Assembly (NCBI GenBank): GCA_013285655.1
Contig: JABDHI010000014.1
Coordinates: forward strand, 1-51,629
Length of the DNA: 51,629 bases
Origin: Bacteroidota bacterium
Lineage (GTDB): Bacteria; Bacteroidota; Bacteroidia; JABEUT01
Reading direction: 5' to 3'
In this document: positions 10,464 through 18,655 of the stretch, in pieces
Numbering within the stretch: position 1 is the first letter of the stretch
Layout: every line of letters begins with the position of its first letter
Made by a program: the position numbers and the translations under genes
Notes under the pieces: model-generated
What the model saw: the letters and a program-made list of their open reading frames with translations, nothing else
Databases searched by the model: none
Told to the model about the DNA's origin: nothing

Positions 10464-11735
10464 ATGAAGAAAGCCGGCATATTTGGTTTTATATTTTCGT
10501 TAGTAATAGCGCTGGCAGGTTGTTTTTCTGAAAACAAGGTAAGCGTACAAAACATTTCGAACCAATATCGTAACGATCTTCATTACCTCCACCCCGAATA
10601 TTCGCTTTATCATTTAAACGACACTGTTTCATTACTCTACTTTAAGATTGATGAAAGCGAGCTACTTTATATTCGCCGCAACCAGGCTGATAGTTTTAGC
10701 GCTTCTGTAAAGATCGTGAGCAAGGTGACTGAATCGTACGATGCTGATTTTTTATTAGATACAAATAGCCTTACATTAAATTTCACCAGTTCTACTAATA
10801 CCAAAAGAGAATATGCTGTCGGTTCTATACCCATTAAATTAAAGGCAGGCAATACCCATTTAATAACCATAACTACGCTGGATTTAGTAAGCCGTAAAAG
10901 TGAAACCACTTTTATTACTGCAGATAAAAGCAACCCGAGCAGCGACCAGAATTTTGTAGTGCGAGATCCTGCTAACGGGTATATTATTTTCACCCGATCT
11001 ATAGACTCTACTACCACTTATGCTATAAGCTATTCCAAGCCTGTTACACAATTTTATGTAAACTATTATAGTCGTAGTTTCCCGGTTGCAGCACCACCGT
11101 TTTCTATAATAGAACCGAAACCTTTTATTTATAAACCAGATAGCAGCTTTGTTATTAAAGCAGCTTCGAGTGGCGTGGCATTATTAACGTTGAAAGGCAC
11201 AGGGTTTTACCATATACAAGTTGATACCAATACACATTACGGATTAACACTTTACAGGTACCCAAAGCACTTCCCTATTATTGGCGAGGCTTACCAAATG
11301 GTGGCACCACTGCGCTACATTACCACTAACGATGAATATGACCGGGTAAACAATGCAAAGAATGTAAAAGGTGCCGTTGATGAGTTTTGGATAAACACAG
11401 CAGGTAATACCAAAGAACGAGCCAGAGCATTGATAAAGAACTATTACAACCGTGTGCAGGATGCCAATAAATTCTTCACATCATATGAAGAAGGATGGAA
11501 AACTGACCGTGGTATGGTGTATATAGTTTATGGGCCACCAAGTAGTATATTCCGTAATGCAAGTGGTGAAACCTGGACCTATGGCGAGGACAAGAATTTC
11601 CTGACTATAAGCTTTACCTTTTCTAAAATAAACAACCCTTTCTCTGATAACGATTACGCATTAGAACGCCAACAGCAATACCGCAACTTATGGTACAATG
11701 CAGTTGATATTTGGCGTGAGGGAAGGGTGTATTAA
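10464..11735 (+). CDS. GWxTD domain lipoprotein
   Basis: Lipobox LAGC; C-terminal EEGWKTDRGMVYIVYGPPSSIFRNASGETWTYG matches GWxTD. Confidence 0.9.
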   Translation: MKKAGIFGFIFSLVIALAGCFSENKVSVQNISNQYRNDLHYLHPEYSLYHLNDTVSLLYFKIDESELLYIRRNQADSFSASVKIVSKVTESYDADFLLDTNSLTLNFTSSTNTKREYAVGSIPIKLKAGNTHLITITTLDLVSRKSETTFITADKSNPSSDQNFVVRDPANGYIIFTRSIDSTTTYAISYSKPVTQFYVNYYSRSFPVAAPPFSIIEPKPFIYKPDSSFVIKAASSGVALLTLKGTGFYHIQVDTNTHYGLTLYRYPKHFPIIGEAYQMVAPLRYITTNDEYDRVNNAKNVKGAVDEFWINTAGNTKERARALIKNYYNRVQDANKFFTSYEEGWKTDRGMVYIVYGPPSSIFRNASGETWTYGEDKNFLTISFTFSKINNPFSDNDYALERQQQYRNLWYNAVDIWREGRVY

Positions 11736-11736
11736 A

Positions 11737-11812
11737 TAGTCCTTAGTGGTTAGCCATTAGTCCAAAGCCAATAGAATATTAAAACCTGACAATCAACCAC
11801 TTAAAGCCAACC
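11737..11812 (+). repeat. Imperfect intergenic inverted repeat (TTAGTGGTTAG ... CAACCACTTAA type)
   Basis: TTAGTGGTTAGCCATTAGT versus the reverse complement of ACAATCAACCACTTAA. Confidence 0.5.
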
Positions 11813-11905
11813 GCAGCAAAAACATTAACTATCTCTGTATCTTTCAGGTAGGGTATTGCATTATAACCTTAAAGAGGCGGATTACTGACAGATAAAATCC
11901 ACAGC

Positions 11906-12490
11906 ATGCTAAACGAATCGAAATATCATATAAGTCCTGAAGAGATGCTCAGCGAGCAGCAGGAAATTGAGGCGGCCAAGGCCGACCCTGCAAAGTTTGA
12001 GGTACTTTATAACAGGTACTACGAACCCATTTTACAATTTGTATATAAACGGGTTGAAGGAAAAGAAGCAGCTTTTGATATTACATCGCAAGTGTTTTTG
12101 AATGCAATGCTGAAACTGGCACAATTCAAATTTATGGGTACGCCATTTTCTTCATGGTTATACCGCATAGCGCTGAACGAAATAAATATGATGTACCGGA
12201 AAGATAAAGTACAGCGTAGCATAAAAGTAGAAGAACATGAATTGAAAAATGTGATTCAGGAAATAAACCCCGATGAAGATATAGATGCGCAATACAATAG
12301 AGTAGCTGAAGTACTTTCTGATTTTGAAGAAGAAGACATACAACTGGTAGAGCTTCGTTTTTTTGAGAAGAGGGCCTTTAAAGAGATTGGCGACATAATG
12401 AACATGACCGAGAATAATGCCAAAGTGAAGCTCTACCGGTTACTTGATAAACTTAAAGAACAACTAACACTAAGCAAAAAAACAGCATAA
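11906..12490 (+). CDS. ECF-type RNA polymerase sigma factor
   Basis: FEVLYNRYYEPILQFVYKRV...FSSWLYRIALNEINMMYRKDK...RFFEKRAFKEIGDIMNMTENNAKVKLYRLLDKLK. Confidence 0.92.
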   Translation: MLNESKYHISPEEMLSEQQEIEAAKADPAKFEVLYNRYYEPILQFVYKRVEGKEAAFDITSQVFLNAMLKLAQFKFMGTPFSSWLYRIALNEINMMYRKDKVQRSIKVEEHELKNVIQEINPDEDIDAQYNRVAEVLSDFEEEDIQLVELRFFEKRAFKEIGDIMNMTENNAKVKLYRLLDKLKEQLTLSKKTA

Positions 12491-12499
12491 GCAGAAGCC

Positions 12500-14239
12500 A
12501 TGAAAAACAACAAGATAAAAATAGAGACAGGTTCGGAAAAGCTTACTAAGGAGGAGATAGATAGCCACAAAGACTTTAATAAGGTATACAAAACCTATAC
12601 CACTACTAAGACCAATACGGTTAAGAGTCCTAAGAAATTTGGAGGCATGACCACCATGGTTGTAGTTACTACCACTGTAGTTGTTACCACCATAGGAGCC
12701 TGGAAATATTGGAACTACCATAAAACAGCCACCCAACCTAAAGTAACAGCAAGTACAAGCAGCTCAACCAAATCAAATACGGCTTCCACAACAACTGCTA
12801 AATCAACCGTCAAGCACCCTTACATTCACCCACCTATAAAGGGAGTAGATGTGCCATACAAGACATATTCGGTTGATGCAAATAAGGGCGGAACAATTAC
12901 TTACAACAACAGTAAGATTGTAATACCTGCTTCATCTTTTTGCGATGCTAACGGAAAGGCTATTACAGGCAAGGTTGATATTAAATACAGAGAATTCCGC
13001 AATGCAGCTGAGTTTTTTGCCAGCGGAATACCTATGACCTACGACTCAGCAGGCAAGCAGTATACGTTTGAATCGGCTGGGATGCTTGATGTAAGAGGAT
13101 ACCAAAACGGCAAACCAGTTTATGTAAGAACTGGCAAAGAGATTCAGGTATCTATGGTAACCACACAACGCTCTATCAGCTATAATATGTATGAGCTAGA
13201 TACAAATAAGCAAAACTGGACATACCTAGATAAGAGCAAGAGTACACCTATTGCAACTAAAACCAAAAACCTAAAAGACACTACCACTATTCCGCCTGCT
13301 GAGCAAAAGCAAGTACAACAAATACAAAGCAGCATTGCGAGTATTAAGCAGGAAGAAGCAGCTATTGAAAAGACAAAACCCGTTGAGCCGAAAAAAGTAA
13401 CAGCCGGACGTAACAACTTTAACATAGATGCCGACCAACACGATTACCCTGAACTGGCAGTTTATAAGAACTTGTTATGGGAACCGGACCCTGCTGACAA
13501 GAATTATAAACCATCTTATGCAGCCATTACATGGGATGATGCCAGCCTGAAGCGCAGCGCGGACGGCACTACGTATACCTTTACTGTAAAAAAAGGAGCC
13601 GAACAACACAGTTTTATTGTGCACCCTGTTTTTGAAGGCAAGGACTACGATGCAGCCATGAAAGAGTATGATAAAAAATACCAGGATTACCAGGTTGCAT
13701 ATGACAAGAGAAAAGCCGACGAAAAGAAACAACAGGAAGCGTATGAAGCCTTACTTACGAAAATAAAGAAAGACCAGGAAGAGGAGCAACAGAACTTGCT
13801 AGCCCATGCTAATTTAATGGGTGCAGTAACCAATATGTTTTACATCAACAACTTTGGTATATATAATACAGATTGCCCTGAGAATTTACCTCATGGTGCA
13901 GAAGTAACTCCACAGTATACCGACAACAATAGCGACAACCTCAACTACAACGAATTTTACCTGGTTGAAAAAGATAAGAACGCTATATATGATTATCACC
14001 CCGGCCATAATTGCAGGTTTAACCCAAAGGTTGAGAACTTTGCATGGATGATCACTCCGGATAATAAACTAGCCATATACTCAATCGAAGACTTTAGTAA
14101 AATAGGTATCACCTCGGGTACAGTTGTCTTTAAGATGAAAGTACTAGAGAAACCAATAACATCGGTAGAGGATTTAAAGGCTGCCTTTAAACCTTACTTG
14201 GGAGATTTGGATAAGCAATGGGGAAGCGCAAGGAGTTAA
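12500..14239 (+). CDS. Single-pass membrane protein with large extracytoplasmic region (ZU5-like segment), downstream of the ECF sigma factor
   Basis: TM TTMVVVTTTVVVTTIGAWKYW after a ~50-aa cytoplasmic N-terminus; GGTITYNNSKIVIPASSFCDANGKAITGKVDIKYREFRNAAEFFASGIPM segment. Confidence 0.7.
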   Translation: MKNNKIKIETGSEKLTKEEIDSHKDFNKVYKTYTTTKTNTVKSPKKFGGMTTMVVVTTTVVVTTIGAWKYWNYHKTATQPKVTASTSSSTKSNTASTTTAKSTVKHPYIHPPIKGVDVPYKTYSVDANKGGTITYNNSKIVIPASSFCDANGKAITGKVDIKYREFRNAAEFFASGIPMTYDSAGKQYTFESAGMLDVRGYQNGKPVYVRTGKEIQVSMVTTQRSISYNMYELDTNKQNWTYLDKSKSTPIATKTKNLKDTTTIPPAEQKQVQQIQSSIASIKQEEAAIEKTKPVEPKKVTAGRNNFNIDADQHDYPELAVYKNLLWEPDPADKNYKPSYAAITWDDASLKRSADGTTYTFTVKKGAEQHSFIVHPVFEGKDYDAAMKEYDKKYQDYQVAYDKRKADEKKQQEAYEALLTKIKKDQEEEQQNLLAHANLMGAVTNMFYINNFGIYNTDCPENLPHGAEVTPQYTDNNSDNLNYNEFYLVEKDKNAIYDYHPGHNCRFNPKVENFAWMITPDNKLAIYSIEDFSKIGITSGTVVFKMKVLEKPITSVEDLKAAFKPYLGDLDKQWGSARS

Positions 14240-14272
14240 AAGTTAAAAGTGAAAAGCTAAAAGTTTAAAGTA
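14234..14272 (+). repeat. Short degenerate TTAAAAGT tandem repeat
   Basis: gagttaaaagttaaaagtgaaaagctaaaagtttaaagt between two genes. Confidence 0.6.
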
Positions 14273-14277
14273 AATAT

Positions 14278-15006
14278 ATGAGAGCATCTTATTTACTAGC
14301 GATTCTGCTCTTTACTTCTATTATTGGTTTTGGGCAAGATACTGCCAATACTGTAATTATAAAAATAAAACGCCCTATCACCCCGCTGAGTTGTCTTTAC
14401 TCACAATCTAACACCATATATACCAACGTTACTAATATCTTGCAAGTCAATTACCCCGACTCCGGTACAGGCCAGTATTTATTAGAAACCGAACTGGGTT
14501 ATATACAAAACATGCACCGCGGAAAATTTATGGTTGTAAAACATATTCCGGGTGAGTTAACTATTACACTTTGGAAAGACTCTGCAGGGCGACACGACTT
14601 GGTTGCAACTCAAGAATTTACGGTAAGGCCATTGCCCAATGCTTCTATTACTGTTGGTGGATATGAAATTGATACCACAGCCTACATAAGCGATCTTTTA
14701 AAATACAGAGAACTTGAATTGGTATTCGGAGATTTTACTCCTTTAGAGGATATGTGTTTTGTAAAATCATTCGACTTAAAGATTGGCGGAGCCGAATTTC
14801 ATTCAGAATCGAATATGTTAACCGACGAAATGACGAATGCTATAAAAAACGAAAAGGGCACCACGGTATTTGAGAACGTTATAGCAATCATCAATTCGCC
14901 TGATGATATGGAACAAACTTTATCGAAAGATAAAAAGAAAAGAGTACTAACACAAAAGGTTTATACAGTAGAAGATAAAAGCAAGCCTATACAATTGATG
15001 AGATGA
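14278..15006 (+). CDS. Secreted protein resembling GldM C-terminal domains
   Basis: Signal peptide; FTVRPLPNASITVGG followed by VKSFDLKIGGAEFHSESNMLTDEMTNAIKNEKGTTVFENVIAI, similar to the C-terminal part of GldM (VKPLPDP..VGG; SF.L......F....N.LT.EM...I....G..V.F.NI). Confidence 0.7.
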   Translation: MRASYLLAILLFTSIIGFGQDTANTVIIKIKRPITPLSCLYSQSNTIYTNVTNILQVNYPDSGTGQYLLETELGYIQNMHRGKFMVVKHIPGELTITLWKDSAGRHDLVATQEFTVRPLPNASITVGGYEIDTTAYISDLLKYRELELVFGDFTPLEDMCFVKSFDLKIGGAEFHSESNMLTDEMTNAIKNEKGTTVFENVIAIINSPDDMEQTLSKDKKKRVLTQKVYTVEDKSKPIQLMR

Positions 15007-15752
15007 GAAAGCTACTGTTTATACTAATGCTATTACCTGCTATTTTGTTTGGGCAAAATAAAAACACATTTAAGGTAAAGAAACAGCAACCTGAAATTTA
15101 TGTTGCAGCAATTGATAGTAATTACTGGGACAATTCAATTTCAATACAAGAATTACTAAAGGCAGGTAAAATTCAACTATTAAGCAACTATGCGGATAGT
15201 GCAAGAATTACCAGATTCACATTGAGTGCTGGTGTTAATGGAAATTTTTATGATTGGGTTTCTAATAATGATTCCCTAACAAGTAGAATGAGAGCCAAGC
15301 TTATCGATGTTGCAGATGGTGCCTATATTATAATTAAAGATATTCAAATTCAGACTAGGAGGAATCAGAGGCGTAATATAAATGGACTTGCACTAAAGAT
15401 TGATTCAAAACATAGAACGGTTAATAGAAGATTGCATTATCCTATTTTACAAGCAGGTATTTGTGGTTATTTGAAAGATAGCATCTCAAAAAGTCAACTT
15501 TTACAAATTGGTAAAATTGAGTTTCTCGGTGGGGATAGTGATTCAACTAAAATTCTAGGCTTTGATTTGGAAATCCCTCAAGCGGGAGCATTTGTTGTTT
15601 ATTCTTCCCAAACAGAATATCTGACTAAAGAAATGATTTCTCATATTCTTCAACTTGCAAAAGGAAGTTATCTTGTATTTGATAATATTAGATGTCGATT
15701 ATCTAATGGTACGATAAGGATTCTAAAAGAATTAGATATTCAGGTATTTTAA
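15003..15752 (+). CDS. Secreted protein with two GldM C-terminal-like repeats
   Basis: Repeat 1 ITRFTLSAGVNGNFYDWVSNNDSLTSRMRAKLIDVADGAYIIIKDIQI; repeat 2 ILGFDLEIPQAGAFVVYSSQTEYLTKEMISHILQLAKGSYLVFDNIRCRLSNGTIRILKELDIQVF. ATGA overlap with the upstream gene. Confidence 0.68.
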   Translation: MRKLLFILMLLPAILFGQNKNTFKVKKQQPEIYVAAIDSNYWDNSISIQELLKAGKIQLLSNYADSARITRFTLSAGVNGNFYDWVSNNDSLTSRMRAKLIDVADGAYIIIKDIQIQTRRNQRRNINGLALKIDSKHRTVNRRLHYPILQAGICGYLKDSISKSQLLQIGKIEFLGGDSDSTKILGFDLEIPQAGAFVVYSSQTEYLTKEMISHILQLAKGSYLVFDNIRCRLSNGTIRILKELDIQVF

Positions 15753-16183
15753 TGAAGCTTCCACTCTTAATATCACTTTTCATCCCCACCCTGCTCTTAG
15801 CGCAGCAGGGTAATATTAAACTCGACACCTTTAAAATTGGCCATTGCGCTCCTTATATAGGTGGTTTAAAAGGAGGGAGAATAAAGAAGGAGAAAATGCT
15901 TGCTGCTAAAAAGGTAGACCTGAAATGGTGTGATGATTCGGGTGTAATTGTAGGATTCGCACTAACGATACAATACAGCACTAAAGAAAGCTACGCCTTA
16001 ATCGATAAGCCCACGCTTATTGAAACAAAGCCAAGCACGAGCAGCTACTTTACGGATGAGATGCATGCCGAAATAAAAAAAGCGCCGAAAGGTTCAACGG
16101 TCTTTATTACCCAAATTGTAAAGCGTTGGGCTAACAATAGAGAGGAAAGATTGACTACTGAAATGGAATTTGTATTGCAATAA
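15752..16183 (+). CDS. Secreted protein with a single GldM C-terminal-like repeat
   Basis: Signal peptide; IVGFALTIQYSTKE...SSYFTDEMHAEIKKAPKGSTVFITQIVKR..REERLTTEMEFVLQ; overlaps the upstream stop. Confidence 0.6.
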   Translation: MKLPLLISLFIPTLLLAQQGNIKLDTFKIGHCAPYIGGLKGGRIKKEKMLAAKKVDLKWCDDSGVIVGFALTIQYSTKESYALIDKPTLIETKPSTSSYFTDEMHAEIKKAPKGSTVFITQIVKRWANNREERLTTEMEFVLQ

Positions 16184-16239
16184 AAACAATCCTCCCAATA
16201 AAGGACAAGATAACTGTGTCACTACCTCAAATCCAGTTT

Positions 16240-16271
16240 TTTGCTCCATTCAGGCAATTTTCATAAGTTTG
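16240..16271 (+). promoter_or_regulatory. Candidate Bacteroidota promoter for glyA (TTTG-N20-TAAGTTTG)
   Basis: TTTG at 16240-16243 and TAAGTTTG at 16264-16271; ATG at 16297. Confidence 0.6.
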
Positions 16272-16296
16272 CTATTCACATTATGTAGTTTACTTT

Positions 16297-17568
16297 ATGA
16301 CAAAAGATGTAATATTTGACCTGATTGATGAAGAGCGTGAACGCCAGGTGCGTGGCCTCGAACTTATAGCATCAGAAAACTTTGTAAGCGAGAACGTTAT
16401 ACGAGCCATGGGCTCAGTACTTACCAACAAATACGCCGAGGGCTTGCCGGGCAAACGCTATTATGGCGGTTGCGAAGTAGTAGACAAAGTAGAACAACTG
16501 GCAATAGACCGTGCTAAAGAATTATTCGGAGCCGTTTGGGCCAATGTGCAACCACATTCGGGTGCACAGGCAAACGCAGCAGTAATGCTGGGCGTATTAA
16601 AGCCTGGCGATAAAATATTAGGGTTCAACCTATCGCATGGTGGCCACCTTACACATGGTTCACCTGTTAACTTTTCAGGTAAACTGTATGTTCCTTCGTT
16701 TTACGGAGTTGATAAAGAAACCGGCCGTGTTGATTACACTGCCCTTGCTGAAACAGCAGCTAAAGAAAAGCCAAAACTTATTATTTGCGGTGCATCTGCT
16801 TACTCTCGCGATTGGGATTATAAGCAACTCCGCGCAGTGGCTGATGCCAATGGTGCATTGCTAATGGCTGATATTGCACACCCTGCGGGATTAATTGCAA
16901 AAAAATTACTGAACGATCCTTTACAATATTGCCACATAGTAACTACTACTACTCACAAAACCCTTCGCGGGCCGCGTGGTGGTATGATAATGATGGGCAA
17001 AGATTTCCCTAACCCATGGGGATTGACCACACCTAAGGGAGAATTACGAATGATGTCGGCTATACTTGATTCTGCGGTATTCCCTGGCACTCAAGGCGGA
17101 CCGTTAGAGCATGTTATTGCCGGCAAGGCTATTGCATATGGCGAGGCGTTGACACCAAAATTTGAAGTATATTGCAAGCAAGTAATCAAGAACGCACAAG
17201 TAATGGCTAAATGTTTTGTAGATAAAGGCTACAACATTGTTTCGGGTGGAACCGATAACCATTGTATGCTAATTGACCTACGCTCTAAGAACCTTAACGG
17301 AAAGATTGCCGAGAATGCTTTGGTAGAAGCCGATATTACCGTGAATAAGAACATGGTTCCTTTCGATGATAAGTCGCCAATGATTACATCAGGCATACGT
17401 ATTGGTACACCTGCTGTTACTACACGCGGCTTGACCGAAAAAGAAATACCGCTTGTTGTAGAATTAATTGACGAGGCACTTATGCATGCCGATGACCACA
17501 AGGTTCTTAGCACTGTTAAAGGCAAGGTAAACTCAATGATGAAGAAGTACGAACTTTTTGGATGGTAA
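16297..17568 (+). CDS. glyA: Serine hydroxymethyltransferase
   Basis: [41 protein letters not shown]...[14 protein letters not shown]. Confidence 0.98.
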   Translation: MTKDVIFDLIDEERERQVRGLELIASENFVSENVIRAMGSVLTNKYAEGLPGKRYYGGCEVVDKVEQLAIDRAKELFGAVWANVQPHSGAQANAAVMLGVLKPGDKILGFNLSHGGHLTHGSPVNFSGKLYVPSFYGVDKETGRVDYTALAETAAKEKPKLIICGASAYSRDWDYKQLRAVADANGALLMADIAHPAGLIAKKLLNDPLQYCHIVTTTTHKTLRGPRGGMIMMGKDFPNPWGLTTPKGELRMMSAILDSAVFPGTQGGPLEHVIAGKAIAYGEALTPKFEVYCKQVIKNAQVMAKCFVDKGYNIVSGGTDNHCMLIDLRSKNLNGKIAENALVEADITVNKNMVPFDDKSPMITSGIRIGTPAVTTRGLTEKEIPLVVELIDEALMHADDHKVLSTVKGKVNSMMKKYELFGW

Positions 17569-17586
17569 TTTTATAAATTGTTTCTC

Positions 17587-18636
17587 ATGAAAAAAACGCT
17601 CTTTTTATCTATTGCACTATTTGCGTCCGGTAATATTATGGCACAAGAAGCTGATACAGTTAAGACTGTCGGCAATACTACCGATCAAAAAGCACAGATA
17701 AGCTATAATCAGGGACTCGAAGATTTTAAAAAGGGCGATTATAAAGGTGCCCTTGCAGACTTTGATACAGCTATTGCTAACGACCCAAAATTTGAACAGG
17801 CATACCTGAACAAAGGCAATACTGAATTGAAGATGAAAGATTATCAAAACGCCTTGAACGATTACACCAAAACTACCGAACTCGACCCTAAAAGCGATAA
17901 GGCCTTTTACGGAATAGGCCAATGCCAGAATGCATTAGGCGCTTCTGATAAAGCCGGTGATGCATATAGTAAGGCAATAGAAGCAAACCCTAAAAATGCG
18001 GATGCTTACTATTACAGAGGCGAAGCACGCTTTACTGCAAAGAATTATAAAGACGCACAAGATGACTTTACCCAGGCTATTGCAAATAAACCAAACTATG
18101 CCGAAGCCTATAACGACAGAGGCAGCTGCAAGGTTGAACAAAAAGACTACAAAGGCGCTATAGAAGATTATAAAGAATCTGTTAAGGATAATAAGAAAGC
18201 TGAAACCTATAATAACTTAGGTAGTGCACAACGCAAGAATGGTGAATTAGACGCAGCTATAGATTCATACTCACAAGCTATTGCATTAAAAGCTGACTAT
18301 TACATTGCTTACAATAACCGTGGCACCGCTAAGTTCGACAAGGCAGATTACAGCGGCGCTATTTACGATTTCAACAAAGCAATTGAATTAAATGCTAAAT
18401 ACAGTTTTGCATACAACAACCGTGCATCGGCTGAATTTAAAATGAAGGACTATGATAAGTCAAAGTCAGATTGTGACAAGGCAATTGAAATTGATCCTAA
18501 CTATGGCTACGCTTATTTAAACAGAGGTATTGCTGAGGAGATGATGCGTAAAGCTGATGATGCCTGCACCGACTGGAAGAAAGCAGCCACATTAGGCGTT
18601 GCTGTAGCTAAAGACTATTCACAAGATTGTCAGTAG
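17587..18636 (+). CDS. Secreted TPR-repeat protein
   Basis: About eight TPR units (YNQGLEDFKKGDYKGALADFDTAI...); signal peptide from ATG at 17587. Confidence 0.9.
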   Translation: MKKTLFLSIALFASGNIMAQEADTVKTVGNTTDQKAQISYNQGLEDFKKGDYKGALADFDTAIANDPKFEQAYLNKGNTELKMKDYQNALNDYTKTTELDPKSDKAFYGIGQCQNALGASDKAGDAYSKAIEANPKNADAYYYRGEARFTAKNYKDAQDDFTQAIANKPNYAEAYNDRGSCKVEQKDYKGAIEDYKESVKDNKKAETYNNLGSAQRKNGELDAAIDSYSQAIALKADYYIAYNNRGTAKFDKADYSGAIYDFNKAIELNAKYSFAYNNRASAEFKMKDYDKSKSDCDKAIEIDPNYGYAYLNRGIAEEMMRKADDACTDWKKAATLGVAVAKDYSQDCQ

Positions 18637-18655
18637 AACATTTATAAACTTACTT

